Part shown: positions 28,751 through 37,194 of the stretch, piece after piece
Position numbering within the stretch: position 1 is the stretch's first letter
Layout of the letters: every line of letters begins with the position of its first letter
NCBI GenBank assembly: GCA_902629495.1
Contig: CACORA010000013.1
Coordinates: 1 to 56,659, forward strand
Source of the DNA: Planctomycetaceae bacterium
Lineage (GTDB): Bacteria > Planctomycetota > Planctomycetia > Pirellulales > UBA1268
DNA: 56,659 nucleotides
Direction: 5' to 3'
Position numbers and translations under genes: made by a program
The notes under the pieces: model-generated
Told to the model about the DNA's origin: nothing
Database searches by the model: none
The model's input: only the letters and a program-made list of their open reading frames with translations

Positions 28751-29218
28751 ATGGCAAAAACAACGGTCATTATCGGATTGATTCTCGTCGCTATTGGGCT
28801 CGTAGCCTATTTTGGCTCAGAACCGAAGCCCCTGATACAAGAAGACAATGTCCAACAGGGTGACTCCACCGTCAGCACCAAACTTCCTGTCACAGCATTG
28901 ATTCCGGCATTTTTTGGCTTACCGTTGGTGGCTTGTGGCTTGCTCGCCTTCAAAGATGCTTGGATCGCCCATGCGATGCATGCAGCAGCATGTATTGGTC
29001 TTTTAGGGTCGCTTGGGGGACTATCAAATGCAGCCCGGGGAATACTCAAGGATGAGCCAAACTATCGGGCAGTCAGTTACTCCTTTCTCATGGGGCTGAT
29101 TTGCACCGTTTTTGTTGGGCTGTGCGTTCGATCATTTATTCAAGCTAGAAAACGGAGACGTCAGCAAGGCAATCATGATGCGTCTGCAGTTGGTAACGCA
29201 GAAGGCACGACTCCATAA
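28751..29218 (+). CDS. Uncharacterised membrane protein, four predicted helices
   Basis: The 155-residue protein has hydrophobic segments at about 4-21, 48-67, 71-92 and 107-127, then a basic cytoplasmic tail (QARKRRRQQG). Small Gly/Ala-rich helices (GLLGSLGGLSNAARG) are typical of compact membrane proteins. No family is recognised. A 70-base gap precedes it and a nitroreductase gene follows on the same strand 62 bases later. Confidence 0.65.
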   Translation: MAKTTVIIGLILVAIGLVAYFGSEPKPLIQEDNVQQGDSTVSTKLPVTALIPAFFGLPLVACGLLAFKDAWIAHAMHAAACIGLLGSLGGLSNAARGILKDEPNYRAVSYSFLMGLICTVFVGLCVRSFIQARKRRRQQGNHDASAVGNAEGTTP

Positions 29219-29280
29219 GCAGACATGTGCGGTCGTCTGTATATATTGATTTGAATAAACCGAGCCAATCTCAAGAATCC

Positions 29281-29883
29281 ATGACGAATACTGAATTCCC
29301 CAGTGACTCGAACGTGCTCTCCCACATTATTCAGAACCGTAGAACAATCAAACCAGGCAATTATCAGGATAAAGAAATACCAAAACAGTTCGTTGAAAAA
29401 ATACTAGACAATGCTCAGTGGGCCCCATCACATGGCTGCACTTTTCCTTGGAGGTTTTTTATCTACGCGGGCGACGCGAGAAAGGGCCTCGCCAACACTC
29501 TATGTGATATTTATCGAGAGATTACAACAGAGGAAACATACCGCGAAAAAAAATCTGTTGGTCTCAGACAAAATATCCTCAAAGCACCTGTTGTTATTGC
29601 GATTGCGTTGAAGAGAGATACGACAAAAAAGATCTCCGAACTGGATGAGGTTATGGCGGTCGCGTGTGCGACCCAGAACATTCATTTGACTGCTACGTCG
29701 TTTGGACTCGGTGGATTTTGGTCAACACATATAGCAGCGATGAGTGAACAATTCGCTGCTCATCTTGGTCTTGATCACGGTGACAGAGCATTGGGGCTAT
29801 TTTTTTTGGGGTACCCTCAAACACAGTGGCCCATCGGTGATCGTGGTCCCATTTCAAAAGTGAGTGAGTGGCACGGATTGTGA
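29281..29883 (+). CDS. Nitroreductase-family flavin oxidoreductase
   Basis: The 200-residue protein has nitroreductase blocks: IQNRRTIKPGNY near residue 18 (FMN phosphate-binding Arg), APSHGCTFPWRFFIYAG near 48, ACATQNIHLTATSFGLGGFW near 126, and LFFLGYPQ near 178. These enzymes bind FMN and reduce nitro compounds, quinones or similar using NAD(P)H. I chose ATG 29281 over GTG 29227, because the extra 18 residues are outside the family. Substrate unknown. Confidence 0.85.
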   Translation: MTNTEFPSDSNVLSHIIQNRRTIKPGNYQDKEIPKQFVEKILDNAQWAPSHGCTFPWRFFIYAGDARKGLANTLCDIYREITTEETYREKKSVGLRQNILKAPVVIAIALKRDTTKKISELDEVMAVACATQNIHLTATSFGLGGFWSTHIAAMSEQFAAHLGLDHGDRALGLFFLGYPQTQWPIGDRGPISKVSEWHGL

Positions 29884-29952
29884 TATACGGCATCAAACAT
29901 ATTGTTGAAGTAAGCTTTTCTATTACATAAATAAGGGCAACACCGAACCATC

Positions 29953-30180
29953 ATGAACGAAGAACATGACGCACTCGAGGAGATGGTGAAGGCAATTGCA
30001 CTCATTGAATATCAAAACAGTTCAATCATTCAAAAGTATCGTGAAATTGAGCATCGGATTAAGGCCATTCGGTTTCGCTATCTCAAACAGTGGGGGCCTA
30101 TGCAAGTGTCAGAAGAGGATTTCTTGCACCGAATTAATCAGGAAAAACGCTCGCTTAGACATGATTCACAGGTGCCGTGA
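29953..30180 (+). CDS. Small helical protein of unknown function
   Basis: This 75-residue frame is highly charged and helix-prone (MNEEHDALEEMVKAIALIEYQNSS, then REIEHRIKAIRFRYLKQW). It has the length and heptad-like spacing of a short coiled coil. It has no membrane segment and no recognised family. The ribosome site is poor. It is placed here because codon use and composition look like protein, not because a homologue is known. Confidence 0.45.
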   Translation: MNEEHDALEEMVKAIALIEYQNSSIIQKYREIEHRIKAIRFRYLKQWGPMQVSEEDFLHRINQEKRSLRHDSQVP

Positions 30181-30356
30181 CAGACGTTCCATGTCCCCAA
30201 GTCAAACAAGAATTTTGGTTCTCACTTAGGCATTAACGATGGTAGACATCGTGCACGTCGGTGTGGTAACACACATAGCCCTGAGATGCTGGAGTATATA
30301 AAAATTACTTCTCACTCACAACTAGTTCACTATGGAGATAAGAAAGGACATTTTTC

Positions 30357-30854
30357 ATGCAAAAAGCTTCTGTACGGTCTTTGCAATTATCGGTACTTAT
30401 TGGTTGCTTACTCTTTCCCGGCGTCAACACTGATCGTTTTGCTAGAGCAGCAGACGTGGATGAGTCGAAACTTGATGGCTTGAAGTGCTTCATCATGGTA
30501 CGGAAAGATGTCAAAGGTAAAAAAGTCGTGGACTATAAAGATGGAAAGCTCTTTGTTTGTTGTTCATCTTGTGCAAAACGAATCGAACGAGACCCCAGCA
30601 AATATGAAGCGAAGGCAAACTTCCAGCTCGTTTACACTGGCCAATATAATCAGCATGCATGTCCTCTCACCGGAAAAGACGTCACGAAAACATCTCCGGA
30701 GTTTAAGGTCGATGCTGAAGAATTAGGAGCAGTCACCGTGCGTCTTGCATCCGATGATTTAGTAGCAAAACTTGCTGCCATGGATGTAGCAGAGCAAGTT
30801 ACAGCAATCTTTGGTGCAAACGGCTTTGAAGCTGGGAAATTTTCTGCAGAATAA
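30357..30854 (+). CDS. Secreted protein with TRASH/YHS-like cysteine cluster
   Basis: This 165-residue protein begins with a signal peptide (about residues 1-32, ending FARA). The mature part has Cys44, then CCSSC (68-72), then HACPLTGK with Cys102. That arrangement, inside KDGKLFVCCSSCAKRIERDPSKY, resembles the metal-binding TRASH/YHS fold seen in copper or heavy-metal proteins. AAGGA precedes ATG 30357. I infer a periplasmic metal-binding protein; the metal is unknown. A 14-bp terminator follows, so it is a single transcription unit. Confidence 0.75.
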   Translation: MQKASVRSLQLSVLIGCLLFPGVNTDRFARAADVDESKLDGLKCFIMVRKDVKGKKVVDYKDGKLFVCCSSCAKRIERDPSKYEAKANFQLVYTGQYNQHACPLTGKDVTKTSPEFKVDAEELGAVTVRLASDDLVAKLAAMDVAEQVTAIFGANGFEAGKFSAE

Positions 30855-30881
30855 GCCAACTTTTTTGATAGCTGTTTTGAG

Positions 30882-30920
30882 AAGGTAGGGGGCAGAAAGC
30901 GTACTGTCCTCTACCTTTTT
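30882..30920 (+). terminator. Rho-independent terminator
   Basis: AAGGTAGGGGGCAG (30882-30895) pairs with CTGTCCTCTACCTT (30904-30917) with two G-U pairs, and T continues to 30920. It ends the TRASH-like gene. Confidence 0.8.
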
Positions 30921-30981
30921 ATTCATCCATCTCATCTGGCAATACGGGCTTGATAAGTGTGATCATGAAAACCAGCGCATT

Positions 30982-31365
30982 TCACACAAGACTCTGAAAG
31001 GGCAACTCTTCTTTTTTTTCTCTATCAAAAGGGATATTACTGAAAAAGGAATGTGTCTGGATCCCATAGAGTTGGTACAAAAAGCGACCGTCGCTTAGTT
31101 CTTCCAGGAGTTTCTCCTCTGGCTTTTCAATGTGAAGCAGAATCGTAAAAAAATGGAACTTCCTGTTGGATGAAATTGGGGTTGGGATGATTACATCGGC
31201 CCCCATTAACTGCTTAAAGCCCTTGCAGAGAGTATGGCTTCTAAACCAATGCCCGTCCTTTATATTTCTCGCGAGTTCTGCCAATCGATGTCCATCTCGG
31301 TGAGCAACCTGCATCACATAGTTATCTGTTCCGAAAATCATTGATTCAAACGCCTTTCCTCTCAA
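30982..31365 (-). CDS. Hypothetical protein, possibly a gene remnant
   Basis: The 127-residue frame starts at a TTG (31363-31365) with AAGG nine bases upstream. The same frame stays open about 100 bases further upstream with protein-like sequence (FLPQLKKELVVGPNP) but no ATG or GTG start. The product (GTDNYVMQVAHRDGHRLAEL, VIIPTPISS) matches no family I know. It could be a real gene with a TTG start, or the 3' part of a decayed gene whose start has been lost. Confidence 0.4.
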   Translation of the reverse strand: MRGKAFESMIFGTDNYVMQVAHRDGHRLAELARNIKDGHWFRSHTLCKGFKQLMGADVIIPTPISSNRKFHFFTILLHIEKPEEKLLEELSDGRFLYQLYGIQTHSFFSNIPFDREKKEELPFQSLV

Positions 31366-31649
31366 CCATAAACGCCTTCTAATTCTAGAAGGATTCGGAC
31401 CAACGACGAGTTCCTTCTTTAGCTGCGGCAGAAAATAGTTTCCAAGAATGCCACAGCTATTGAAAAACCCAACGATATCTTAGCAATTGCTTTATCGATA
31501 ATCGTCACCTCAACGATTCCTCAATGTCACCTACGAACACGTCTTTGCATATCACCCAACCATTTCACAATATCTTCCTACGAGATAGAATCTTGAGTGA
31601 TTCCCTTGGACTACAATATTTTCCTTCTACATCATGGAATACCAGGCTT

Positions 31650-32603
31650 ATGGTTCAAACGATTTTGTCTCAAGCATTTGTGGATCTTTTCCGAAGAAGC
31701 GGACCTGTCACTCTCATCGATGTTCGAACTCCAGCTGAATTCGAAGAGGTTCACGTGGATGGAGCCCATAACATCCCTCTCGACGAAATTGACCCTGCAG
31801 CAATCCGTAACACCTACCACGATACAAATGGACCAATCTATTTTATTTGTCGGTCTGGTGGGAGAAGCAAACAAGCCTGTGAAAAAATGCTCGCGTTCGG
31901 CATAGAAAATGTCATCAGTATTGATGGCGGGACTGCTGGCTGTGAGTTAGCCGGTATTCCAGTCCATCGTGGCAAACGAATGATATCTCTTGAACGACAG
32001 GTACGTATCACAGCTGGCTTGTTGGTTGCGGTTGGAGCAGCACTTTCTGCATTCGGTCCTGATGCAACATCGAAACTCCTCGGAGCAAGCATGGCTGGAT
32101 TGGTGGGGTGTGGCCTTGCCTTTGCTGGAATGACCGATACATGCGGAATGGCAGTTGTGCTTTCAAAAATGCCGTGGAACAGACGATCTATAAAAAACAA
32201 TTCCGCAACGTGTTCTTTAGCTATCCTCTTCAGTATCGTTGTGGGTAGCGCTGCTCATACTCTCCTTGCTGAACACACGCATGATTCACTTGCGCATATC
32301 AAAACAAACATTGCCGAACAAAAAGCACGACTGATCGATGTTCGTGAGCCTGACGAGTGGGACGAAGGGCATCTTATCGACGCTCAACTTTTACCACTCA
32401 GCGATCTCGAAGGTGGTATATCGCCGAAAAAGCTTTCGACCATATTACCAAGAAGTAAAATCATCTATTGCCACTGCCTGTCTGGTGGGAGATGTCTTCG
32501 CGCTGCATCAATTCTTCAGAAGCTTGGATACGATGCTCGTGCGATGAAAACCGGTTACTCTTCTCTTATTGCTGCAGGATTTCATTCGACTGAGCAACCA
32601 TAA
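31650..32603 (+). CDS. Rhodanese-membrane-rhodanese fusion protein
   Basis: The 317-residue protein (from ATG 31650) has three parts. Rhodanese domain 1 (about 8-105) has active-site Cys67 in ICRSGGRS. A middle part with three hydrophobic segments (about 118-136, 144-166, 186-206) begins SLERQVRITAGLLV, as in the DUF2892/YgaP membrane domain. Rhodanese domain 2 (about 215-312) has Cys276 in CHCLSGGRC. Rhodaneses move sulfane sulfur through a Cys persulfide. YgaP has one rhodanese domain; a second one after the helices is unusual. An earlier ATG (31524) would add 42 residues without signal features. Confidence 0.85.
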   Translation: MVQTILSQAFVDLFRRSGPVTLIDVRTPAEFEEVHVDGAHNIPLDEIDPAAIRNTYHDTNGPIYFICRSGGRSKQACEKMLAFGIENVISIDGGTAGCELAGIPVHRGKRMISLERQVRITAGLLVAVGAALSAFGPDATSKLLGASMAGLVGCGLAFAGMTDTCGMAVVLSKMPWNRRSIKNNSATCSLAILFSIVVGSAAHTLLAEHTHDSLAHIKTNIAEQKARLIDVREPDEWDEGHLIDAQLLPLSDLEGGISPKKLSTILPRSKIIYCHCLSGGRCLRAASILQKLGYDARAMKTGYSSLIAAGFHSTEQP

Positions 32604-32815
32604 AGAAGCTATTCGGTGACAGGCAGTAGATTCTTTTATAAGACAAGAGGTATCTGTATTCCCTTGAGAGATATCTCGCATCTCTCCTTCTCTCTCTTAA
32701 CTCAACGACCACATTTCCGTAGTTTTGTCCGTCCGTACAAAAGTTTCGTCCAGTTCGTAGACGAACGTTAGTATGTAGTGATTCGTCATCATGCGTATTG
32801 CGGAACATAAAAGAC

Positions 32816-33625
32816 ATGTTTCATAGTATTCAATTGAACCGTGCAACCATAGCGACGTCTATCCTACTTGTTGTCATCTGCCATGTGGCACATGGTCGTG
32901 AAGTCCGTGATATCGATGCCGATCGGGATGCCTTTACACCATCCACCTCGTTGGTCGATGACAATCACAGTCTTTTTGAATCCGCCTTCACATTTATTGA
33001 TGTCCGAAGCGGTCCCGACACCTACAGTTTCCCAGAATTTCTTTTTCGAAAACGCATAGCTGATAGATTTGAATTGCGGCTTGGAGTAAACCAAGAAATT
33101 GGCTCTAGTGGAAATGTTGTCACCGCTATTGAATCTGGTGAAGGTTTAGGCAACACATTGTCTTCTGAAACATCTCTTTTCTACGGGCTCAAGACACAGC
33201 TGACAGAACAATCAGGATGGATGCCGAGAAGTGTTGTTATTGTCGAAGCCTTCACTCCTGTTGCAGGTGAGGTCTGGAATACTGAACCTGTTGCGTCAGT
33301 GGTTTGGGGCTGGGAACTCCCTGACTACTACCGCTTCGATGCTGCCTTCCGATATGTCTATGCAGCAGGTGAAGAGGGAACCTTCAATCGTTGGCAACCG
33401 TCTGTGGCTCTTCGGATGCCAATGACCGAGCAGTTTGAGGTTCATGCTGAATGGTTTGGTACGTGGACAACTGGTCACATGAATGATACGGTGCGACCGT
33501 TTGCAGGCCCCGGCTGCCACTTCCTCATCACAAAGGGCTTTGAACTCGGTCTCCGGATGGGCTGGGGGCTCACGCAGGATGCCGCCAACTTCTTTTTCAA
33601 TGCTGGAACAGCCTATCGCTTCTAA
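32816..33625 (+). CDS. Outer-membrane beta-barrel protein (MetA-pathway/transporter-like)
   Basis: The 269-residue protein starts at ATG 32816; the in-frame TTG at 32798 is less likely. The signal is about residues 1-27 (ending HVAHG). The rest alternates short aromatic strands (RFELRLGVNQEIG, SLFYGLKTQL, FRYVYAAG, FEVHAEWFG) and ends ...AGTAYRF with a C-terminal Phe, as outer-membrane barrels do. It resembles the phenol-degradation MetA-like barrel family in layout. Function unknown; export of a small molecule is only a guess. Confidence 0.75.
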   Translation: MFHSIQLNRATIATSILLVVICHVAHGREVRDIDADRDAFTPSTSLVDDNHSLFESAFTFIDVRSGPDTYSFPEFLFRKRIADRFELRLGVNQEIGSSGNVVTAIESGEGLGNTLSSETSLFYGLKTQLTEQSGWMPRSVVIVEAFTPVAGEVWNTEPVASVVWGWELPDYYRFDAAFRYVYAAGEEGTFNRWQPSVALRMPMTEQFEVHAEWFGTWTTGHMNDTVRPFAGPGCHFLITKGFELGLRMGWGLTQDAANFFFNAGTAYRF

Positions 33626-33684
33626 TACGAAGCGAGTGCTCTGTTTTTTGGTTAGACTTTAGGCGTTACAAAGGATACGCCGAC

Positions 33685-34476
33685 ATGAAATCAAAAATCG
33701 GAATCATTGGATCATTATTGCTCATCACGTTGTTTTTGGGAGGATGTTCTCCCTCACCCAATACCGACACAATTCGTGTTGGCATGGAGCTCTCTTATCC
33801 ACCATTTGAAATGACTGATACGGAAGGGCGTCCGACGGGCATTAGTGTTCGACTTGCCGAATCACTTGCTAATCACCTCAGCCGAGAGTTAATTATTGAA
33901 AATATCACTTTTGATGGTCTTATCCCTGCGCTCAAGACAGGAAAAATTGACTGTATCATATCCTCTATGACAGCAACTCCCGAACGAAGCCGCTCGATAT
34001 CTTTTTCAAAACCATATCTAACAACTGGTTTAGCACTTCTTGTGGCGAGAGATTCTCCCATTCATTCAACCGCTGACCTCGACCAAGATGGTCAAACAAT
34101 AGCAGTCAAAAAAGGTACGACAGGACATCAGTTTGCTTCTCAAGAACTTGAGAAAGCAACGATATTGGTTCTTGACAAAGAATCTGCTGCTGTTTTAGAA
34201 GTTTCACAGGGAAAGGCCGATGCTTTCATTTATGACTCTCTTTCTATTTATCAAAACCATAAACGTCATCTCAATACAACACGCGCTCTCTTAAGACCAT
34301 TTCGTGAAGAAACATGGGCCATTGGGCTGCGCCCACAAGATCAAGAAATGAAGGTTGAGATAGACGCATTTTTAGATGCCTTCAAAGAGAAAGATGGCTT
34401 TGAGCGACTGGGAGATGAGTTTCTTTCGGAGGAAAAGGCATATTTCAAGAAAGAAGGACTTCCGTTCTACTTTTAA
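33685..34476 (+). CDS. Polar amino-acid ABC transporter, substrate-binding lipoprotein (SBP family 3)
   Basis: This 263-residue protein has lipobox LGGC (Cys21), then the family-3 core: RVGMELSYPPFEMTD, ISVRLAESLANHL, FDGLIPALKTGKID, and SSMTATPERSRSISFS where Arg near 94 normally binds the alpha-carboxylate of an amino acid. It fits polar amino acid or cystine binding. It heads an importer with the permease (34482) and ATPase (35429) directly downstream. The exact ligand cannot be read; the nearby OvoA makes histidine or cysteine/cystine attractive (inference). Confidence 0.92.
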   Translation: MKSKIGIIGSLLLITLFLGGCSPSPNTDTIRVGMELSYPPFEMTDTEGRPTGISVRLAESLANHLSRELIIENITFDGLIPALKTGKIDCIISSMTATPERSRSISFSKPYLTTGLALLVARDSPIHSTADLDQDGQTIAVKKGTTGHQFASQELEKATILVLDKESAAVLEVSQGKADAFIYDSLSIYQNHKRHLNTTRALLRPFREETWAIGLRPQDQEMKVEIDAFLDAFKEKDGFERLGDEFLSEEKAYFKKEGLPFYF

Positions 34477-34481
34477 GCACT

Positions 34482-35276
34482 ATGTCGCAAGCACAACCAC
34501 CTCATACATCTCAAATCAACAAGCACGGCCGCTATCAGAGGATGCCACGATGGCTGGCACATATCATTGTGATGTTGGTTCTCACTGCCGGAGTTGCTTT
34601 GGCGTTCATGAGAGTCGACTACACATGGAACTGGTTGAGTGTATGGGAATATAGACAGAAGTTTATTCAAGGCTGGGTCACAACCGTTGGTATAAGTCTT
34701 ACCGCCCTCGTGTGCAGCAGTTTTATTGGAATCTTTACAGCATTTCTTCTTCAAGCAAAAAACCCTGTCGTTGGAGCGATTGGCCGGGTGTATGTCGAGA
34801 TTGTGCGTGGCACACCACTTCTTGTCCAACTCCTCATAGGCTTTTACGTAGTCGCCAGTGCAATCGGTCTTGAAAATCGTTTTGTTGTTGGAATTCTCAT
34901 ACTTTCATTATTTAGTGGTGCATACATGGCTGAAATCTTTCGTGGTGGATTGGCTGCAATTCCTGCCACGCAACGAGATGCGGCACGGTCAATTGGCCTG
35001 TCACCACTGCAAACAATGAGATTCGTCATTCTCCCACAAGCTATTCGCCTTGTCCTTCCACCTGTTGCGGGACAACTTGTTTCACTGATCAAAGACTCTT
35101 CGCTTCTTTCGGTAATCGCAATTTCAGAATTTACTTTGGCTGCACAAGAGGTAAATTCATTTACCTATTCAACACTGGAAAGTTATCTGCCACTTGCTGT
35201 CGGATATTTATTACTGACCCTTCCGCTCTCTGCGGCAGGCCGATGGCTCGAAATCCGATTTAAATTTGAGTCCTAA
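34482..35276 (+). CDS. Polar amino-acid ABC transporter permease
   Basis: The 264-residue protein has about five membrane segments and the His/Glu/Gln-type permease signature: GWVTTVGISLTALVCSSFIG, EIVRGTPLLVQLL, and an EAA-like loop SIGLSPLQTMRFVILPQAIR (about 167-186) that docks on the ATPase. It starts five bases after the binding-protein stop. One permease gene is present, so it probably acts as a homodimer. The N-terminal 25 residues are polar and not conserved in the family. Confidence 0.93.
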   Translation: MSQAQPPHTSQINKHGRYQRMPRWLAHIIVMLVLTAGVALAFMRVDYTWNWLSVWEYRQKFIQGWVTTVGISLTALVCSSFIGIFTAFLLQAKNPVVGAIGRVYVEIVRGTPLLVQLLIGFYVVASAIGLENRFVVGILILSLFSGAYMAEIFRGGLAAIPATQRDAARSIGLSPLQTMRFVILPQAIRLVLPPVAGQLVSLIKDSSLLSVIAISEFTLAAQEVNSFTYSTLESYLPLAVGYLLLTLPLSAAGRWLEIRFKFES

Positions 35277-35428
35277 CATTTTTGCTACTCACATATAAGA
35301 TACTACTAACGATAGTTGCATTTTTACAAACACCATTTGACACCTTTTTCCAACGATTAATTTTATGCCTCACACACGCATGCCAAACGCTGCAACTTGA
35401 TGGTCTCCTCTCCTTTTATTCCTACCTC

Positions 35429-36157
35429 ATGAATCTCACTATTTCCCATCTCACCCAGCAGTTTGGCTCAACCACCATTCTCGATGCATTAGATCTGTCA
35501 ACAGAAGACATTCAGGCCCTTGTTCTTGTTGGACCATCCGGTGGGGGAAAATCAACACTCCTTCGGATTCTTGCTGGTCTCGATGTACCAACTAATGGAG
35601 ATGTGGCGTTTGATGGAGTACCACTCCCCCGTGATGAGTCATCACTACGAGAATATCGAAAAACTATTGGAACGGTATTCCAGGCATACAACCTCTTTCC
35701 CCATCTCACGGCACTCGAAAATCTTCTCTTACCTCTTGTTCAAGTTCATGGACTTCAACCGGAAGAAGCTCGAGAAAGAATCGGTGAACCACTCGAGCGT
35801 TTCGATTTGGCAAAACATGCGTCAAAACGACCTGCACAACTCTCCGGCGGACAAAAACAACGAATCGCCATCCTAAGAGCCCTTGTCATACAACCACAGA
35901 GAATGTTTCTCGATGAACCAACGTCTGCGCTTGATCCAGAGATGACAGGTGAAGTTCTTGAAATGATTGGAGAATTAAAATCCTCTGGAACACAGTTTGT
36001 ACTCGTGACCCATGAAATGGGTTTTGCAACACGAGTGGCTGATGACATTGCATTCATCGCGGAAGGGAAAATCATCTCGCATGGAAACGCTCAAAAGATA
36101 ACTGAGGAACACTCCAACCCACGTGTAAGAAAATTTTTCGAACACATTCTGCCATGA
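35429..36157 (+). CDS. Polar amino-acid ABC transporter ATPase
   Basis: The 242-residue ATPase starts at ATG 35429 (MNLTISHLTQ), where family members begin; the frame is open upstream to 35282, but that 49-residue stretch is hydrophobic and unlike a nucleotide-binding domain. Walker A is GPSGGGKST (35-43), Q-loop VFQAYNLFPH, signature LSGGQKQR, Walker B MFLDEPTSALD, and switch His in VTHEMGFA. It powers uptake with the two genes upstream. Its stop overlaps the next gene as ATGA (36154-36157). Confidence 0.94.
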   Translation: MNLTISHLTQQFGSTTILDALDLSTEDIQALVLVGPSGGGKSTLLRILAGLDVPTNGDVAFDGVPLPRDESSLREYRKTIGTVFQAYNLFPHLTALENLLLPLVQVHGLQPEEARERIGEPLERFDLAKHASKRPAQLSGGQKQRIAILRALVIQPQRMFLDEPTSALDPEMTGEVLEMIGELKSSGTQFVLVTHEMGFATRVADDIAFIAEGKIISHGNAQKITEEHSNPRVRKFFEHILP

Positions 36158-37149
36158 TAAACGATCCAACACGTATCCAGTCCTTTGCACGCAGTGCCTT
36201 CCTTGGCAGTCTCGTCGCCGACGCACTTTCCATGCCTGTACATTGGTATTACAACCAGAGGTCCATTGATTCTGATTACCCTGATCTGATTCGTTCCGCA
36301 GGCTATTTATCTCCCAAAAATCCTCATCCCGATAGTATTTTATGGCGATCACAATATTCTCCTCCAAGCAAAGAACTGGATATTCTTCGAGAACAATCAC
36401 GGTTTTGGGGACAACGTGGCATTCATTATCATCAGTTTCTCTCAGCCGGTGAAAACACCCTCAATTTTCGCCTCGCATCAATCCTCTACAAACTGATCCG
36501 TCGCCAGCGAGACTATGACCCTGAGGCCTGGCTCGATCAATATGTCACTTTTATGCTGACGCCGGGGCAACACAGTGATACGTATGTAGAGGAGTACCAC
36601 AGGCATTTTTTCAACAACCTAGCTGCAAATCGAAAACCTATAAATTGTGGTGTCCGAGACATCCATATTGGTGGACTCGTAGCTGTTCCAGCAATTGTTG
36701 CTGCACTCGGCCCCATGCATCATGATCTCAAAAGAGTTATTCGACTCCACGTAAGCCTCACCCATAAAGACGATGATGTCTTAGAAGCTGCAGATGTTTT
36801 ATCGACTATCCTCATACACACATGCAAAGGCGATCATCTTCGGGAAGTGATTCTTGCTGAGGCGAGTGACTGGATCTCATCGGCCAAAATAGAAAAATGG
36901 TCGAAATACCCCGATCAGCATGTTGTGGGGCACATCCTCTCATCGGCTTGCTATATCAAAGATGCATTTCCAGCCGCCCTGTACTTGGCGTGGCGGCATG
37001 CTGATGATTTTCGTACTGGCATTACATCGAATGCTCGCTGTGGCGGTGACAACTGCCATCGCGGTGCCGTCGTTGGATCATTATTGGGAGCATCCTCTCG
37101 CATTCCAGATGAACTTCTAGAGCATCTCCTCATACGTGATACATTGTAG
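36154..37149 (+). CDS. ADP-ribosylglycohydrolase-fold protein with altered metal motifs
   Basis: The 331-residue protein aligns along its length with the ADP-ribosylglycohydrolase (ARH/DraG) fold: AFLGSLVADALSMPVHWYY at 15-33 (family: GxxxGDALGxPxE), AGENTLNFRLA at 98-108 where ARH enzymes have TDDTxM, and GGDNCHRGAVVGSLLGA at 297-313 where they have GGDTDTxAAxxGALLGA. The two Mg-binding clusters are therefore changed (TDD to GEN, DTD to DNC). It may be a pseudo-enzyme or have a different substrate. ATGA overlap couples it to the amino-acid ABC ATPase, and ovoA lies 45 bases downstream. Confidence 0.85.
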   Translation: MINDPTRIQSFARSAFLGSLVADALSMPVHWYYNQRSIDSDYPDLIRSAGYLSPKNPHPDSILWRSQYSPPSKELDILREQSRFWGQRGIHYHQFLSAGENTLNFRLASILYKLIRRQRDYDPEAWLDQYVTFMLTPGQHSDTYVEEYHRHFFNNLAANRKPINCGVRDIHIGGLVAVPAIVAALGPMHHDLKRVIRLHVSLTHKDDDVLEAADVLSTILIHTCKGDHLREVILAEASDWISSAKIEKWSKYPDQHVVGHILSSACYIKDAFPAALYLAWRHADDFRTGITSNARCGGDNCHRGAVVGSLLGASSRIPDELLEHLLIRDTL

Positions 37150-37194
37150 GTTTTCCTTTTTTGAATTAAGAACGTCCTTTTAAGTTTTCAGGAT

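Noticed and set aside
31375..31392. Perfect 7-bp hairpin CCTTCTA/TAGAAGG
   Set aside because: No T-run, and it falls inside an open protein-like minus-strand frame; no role can be supported.
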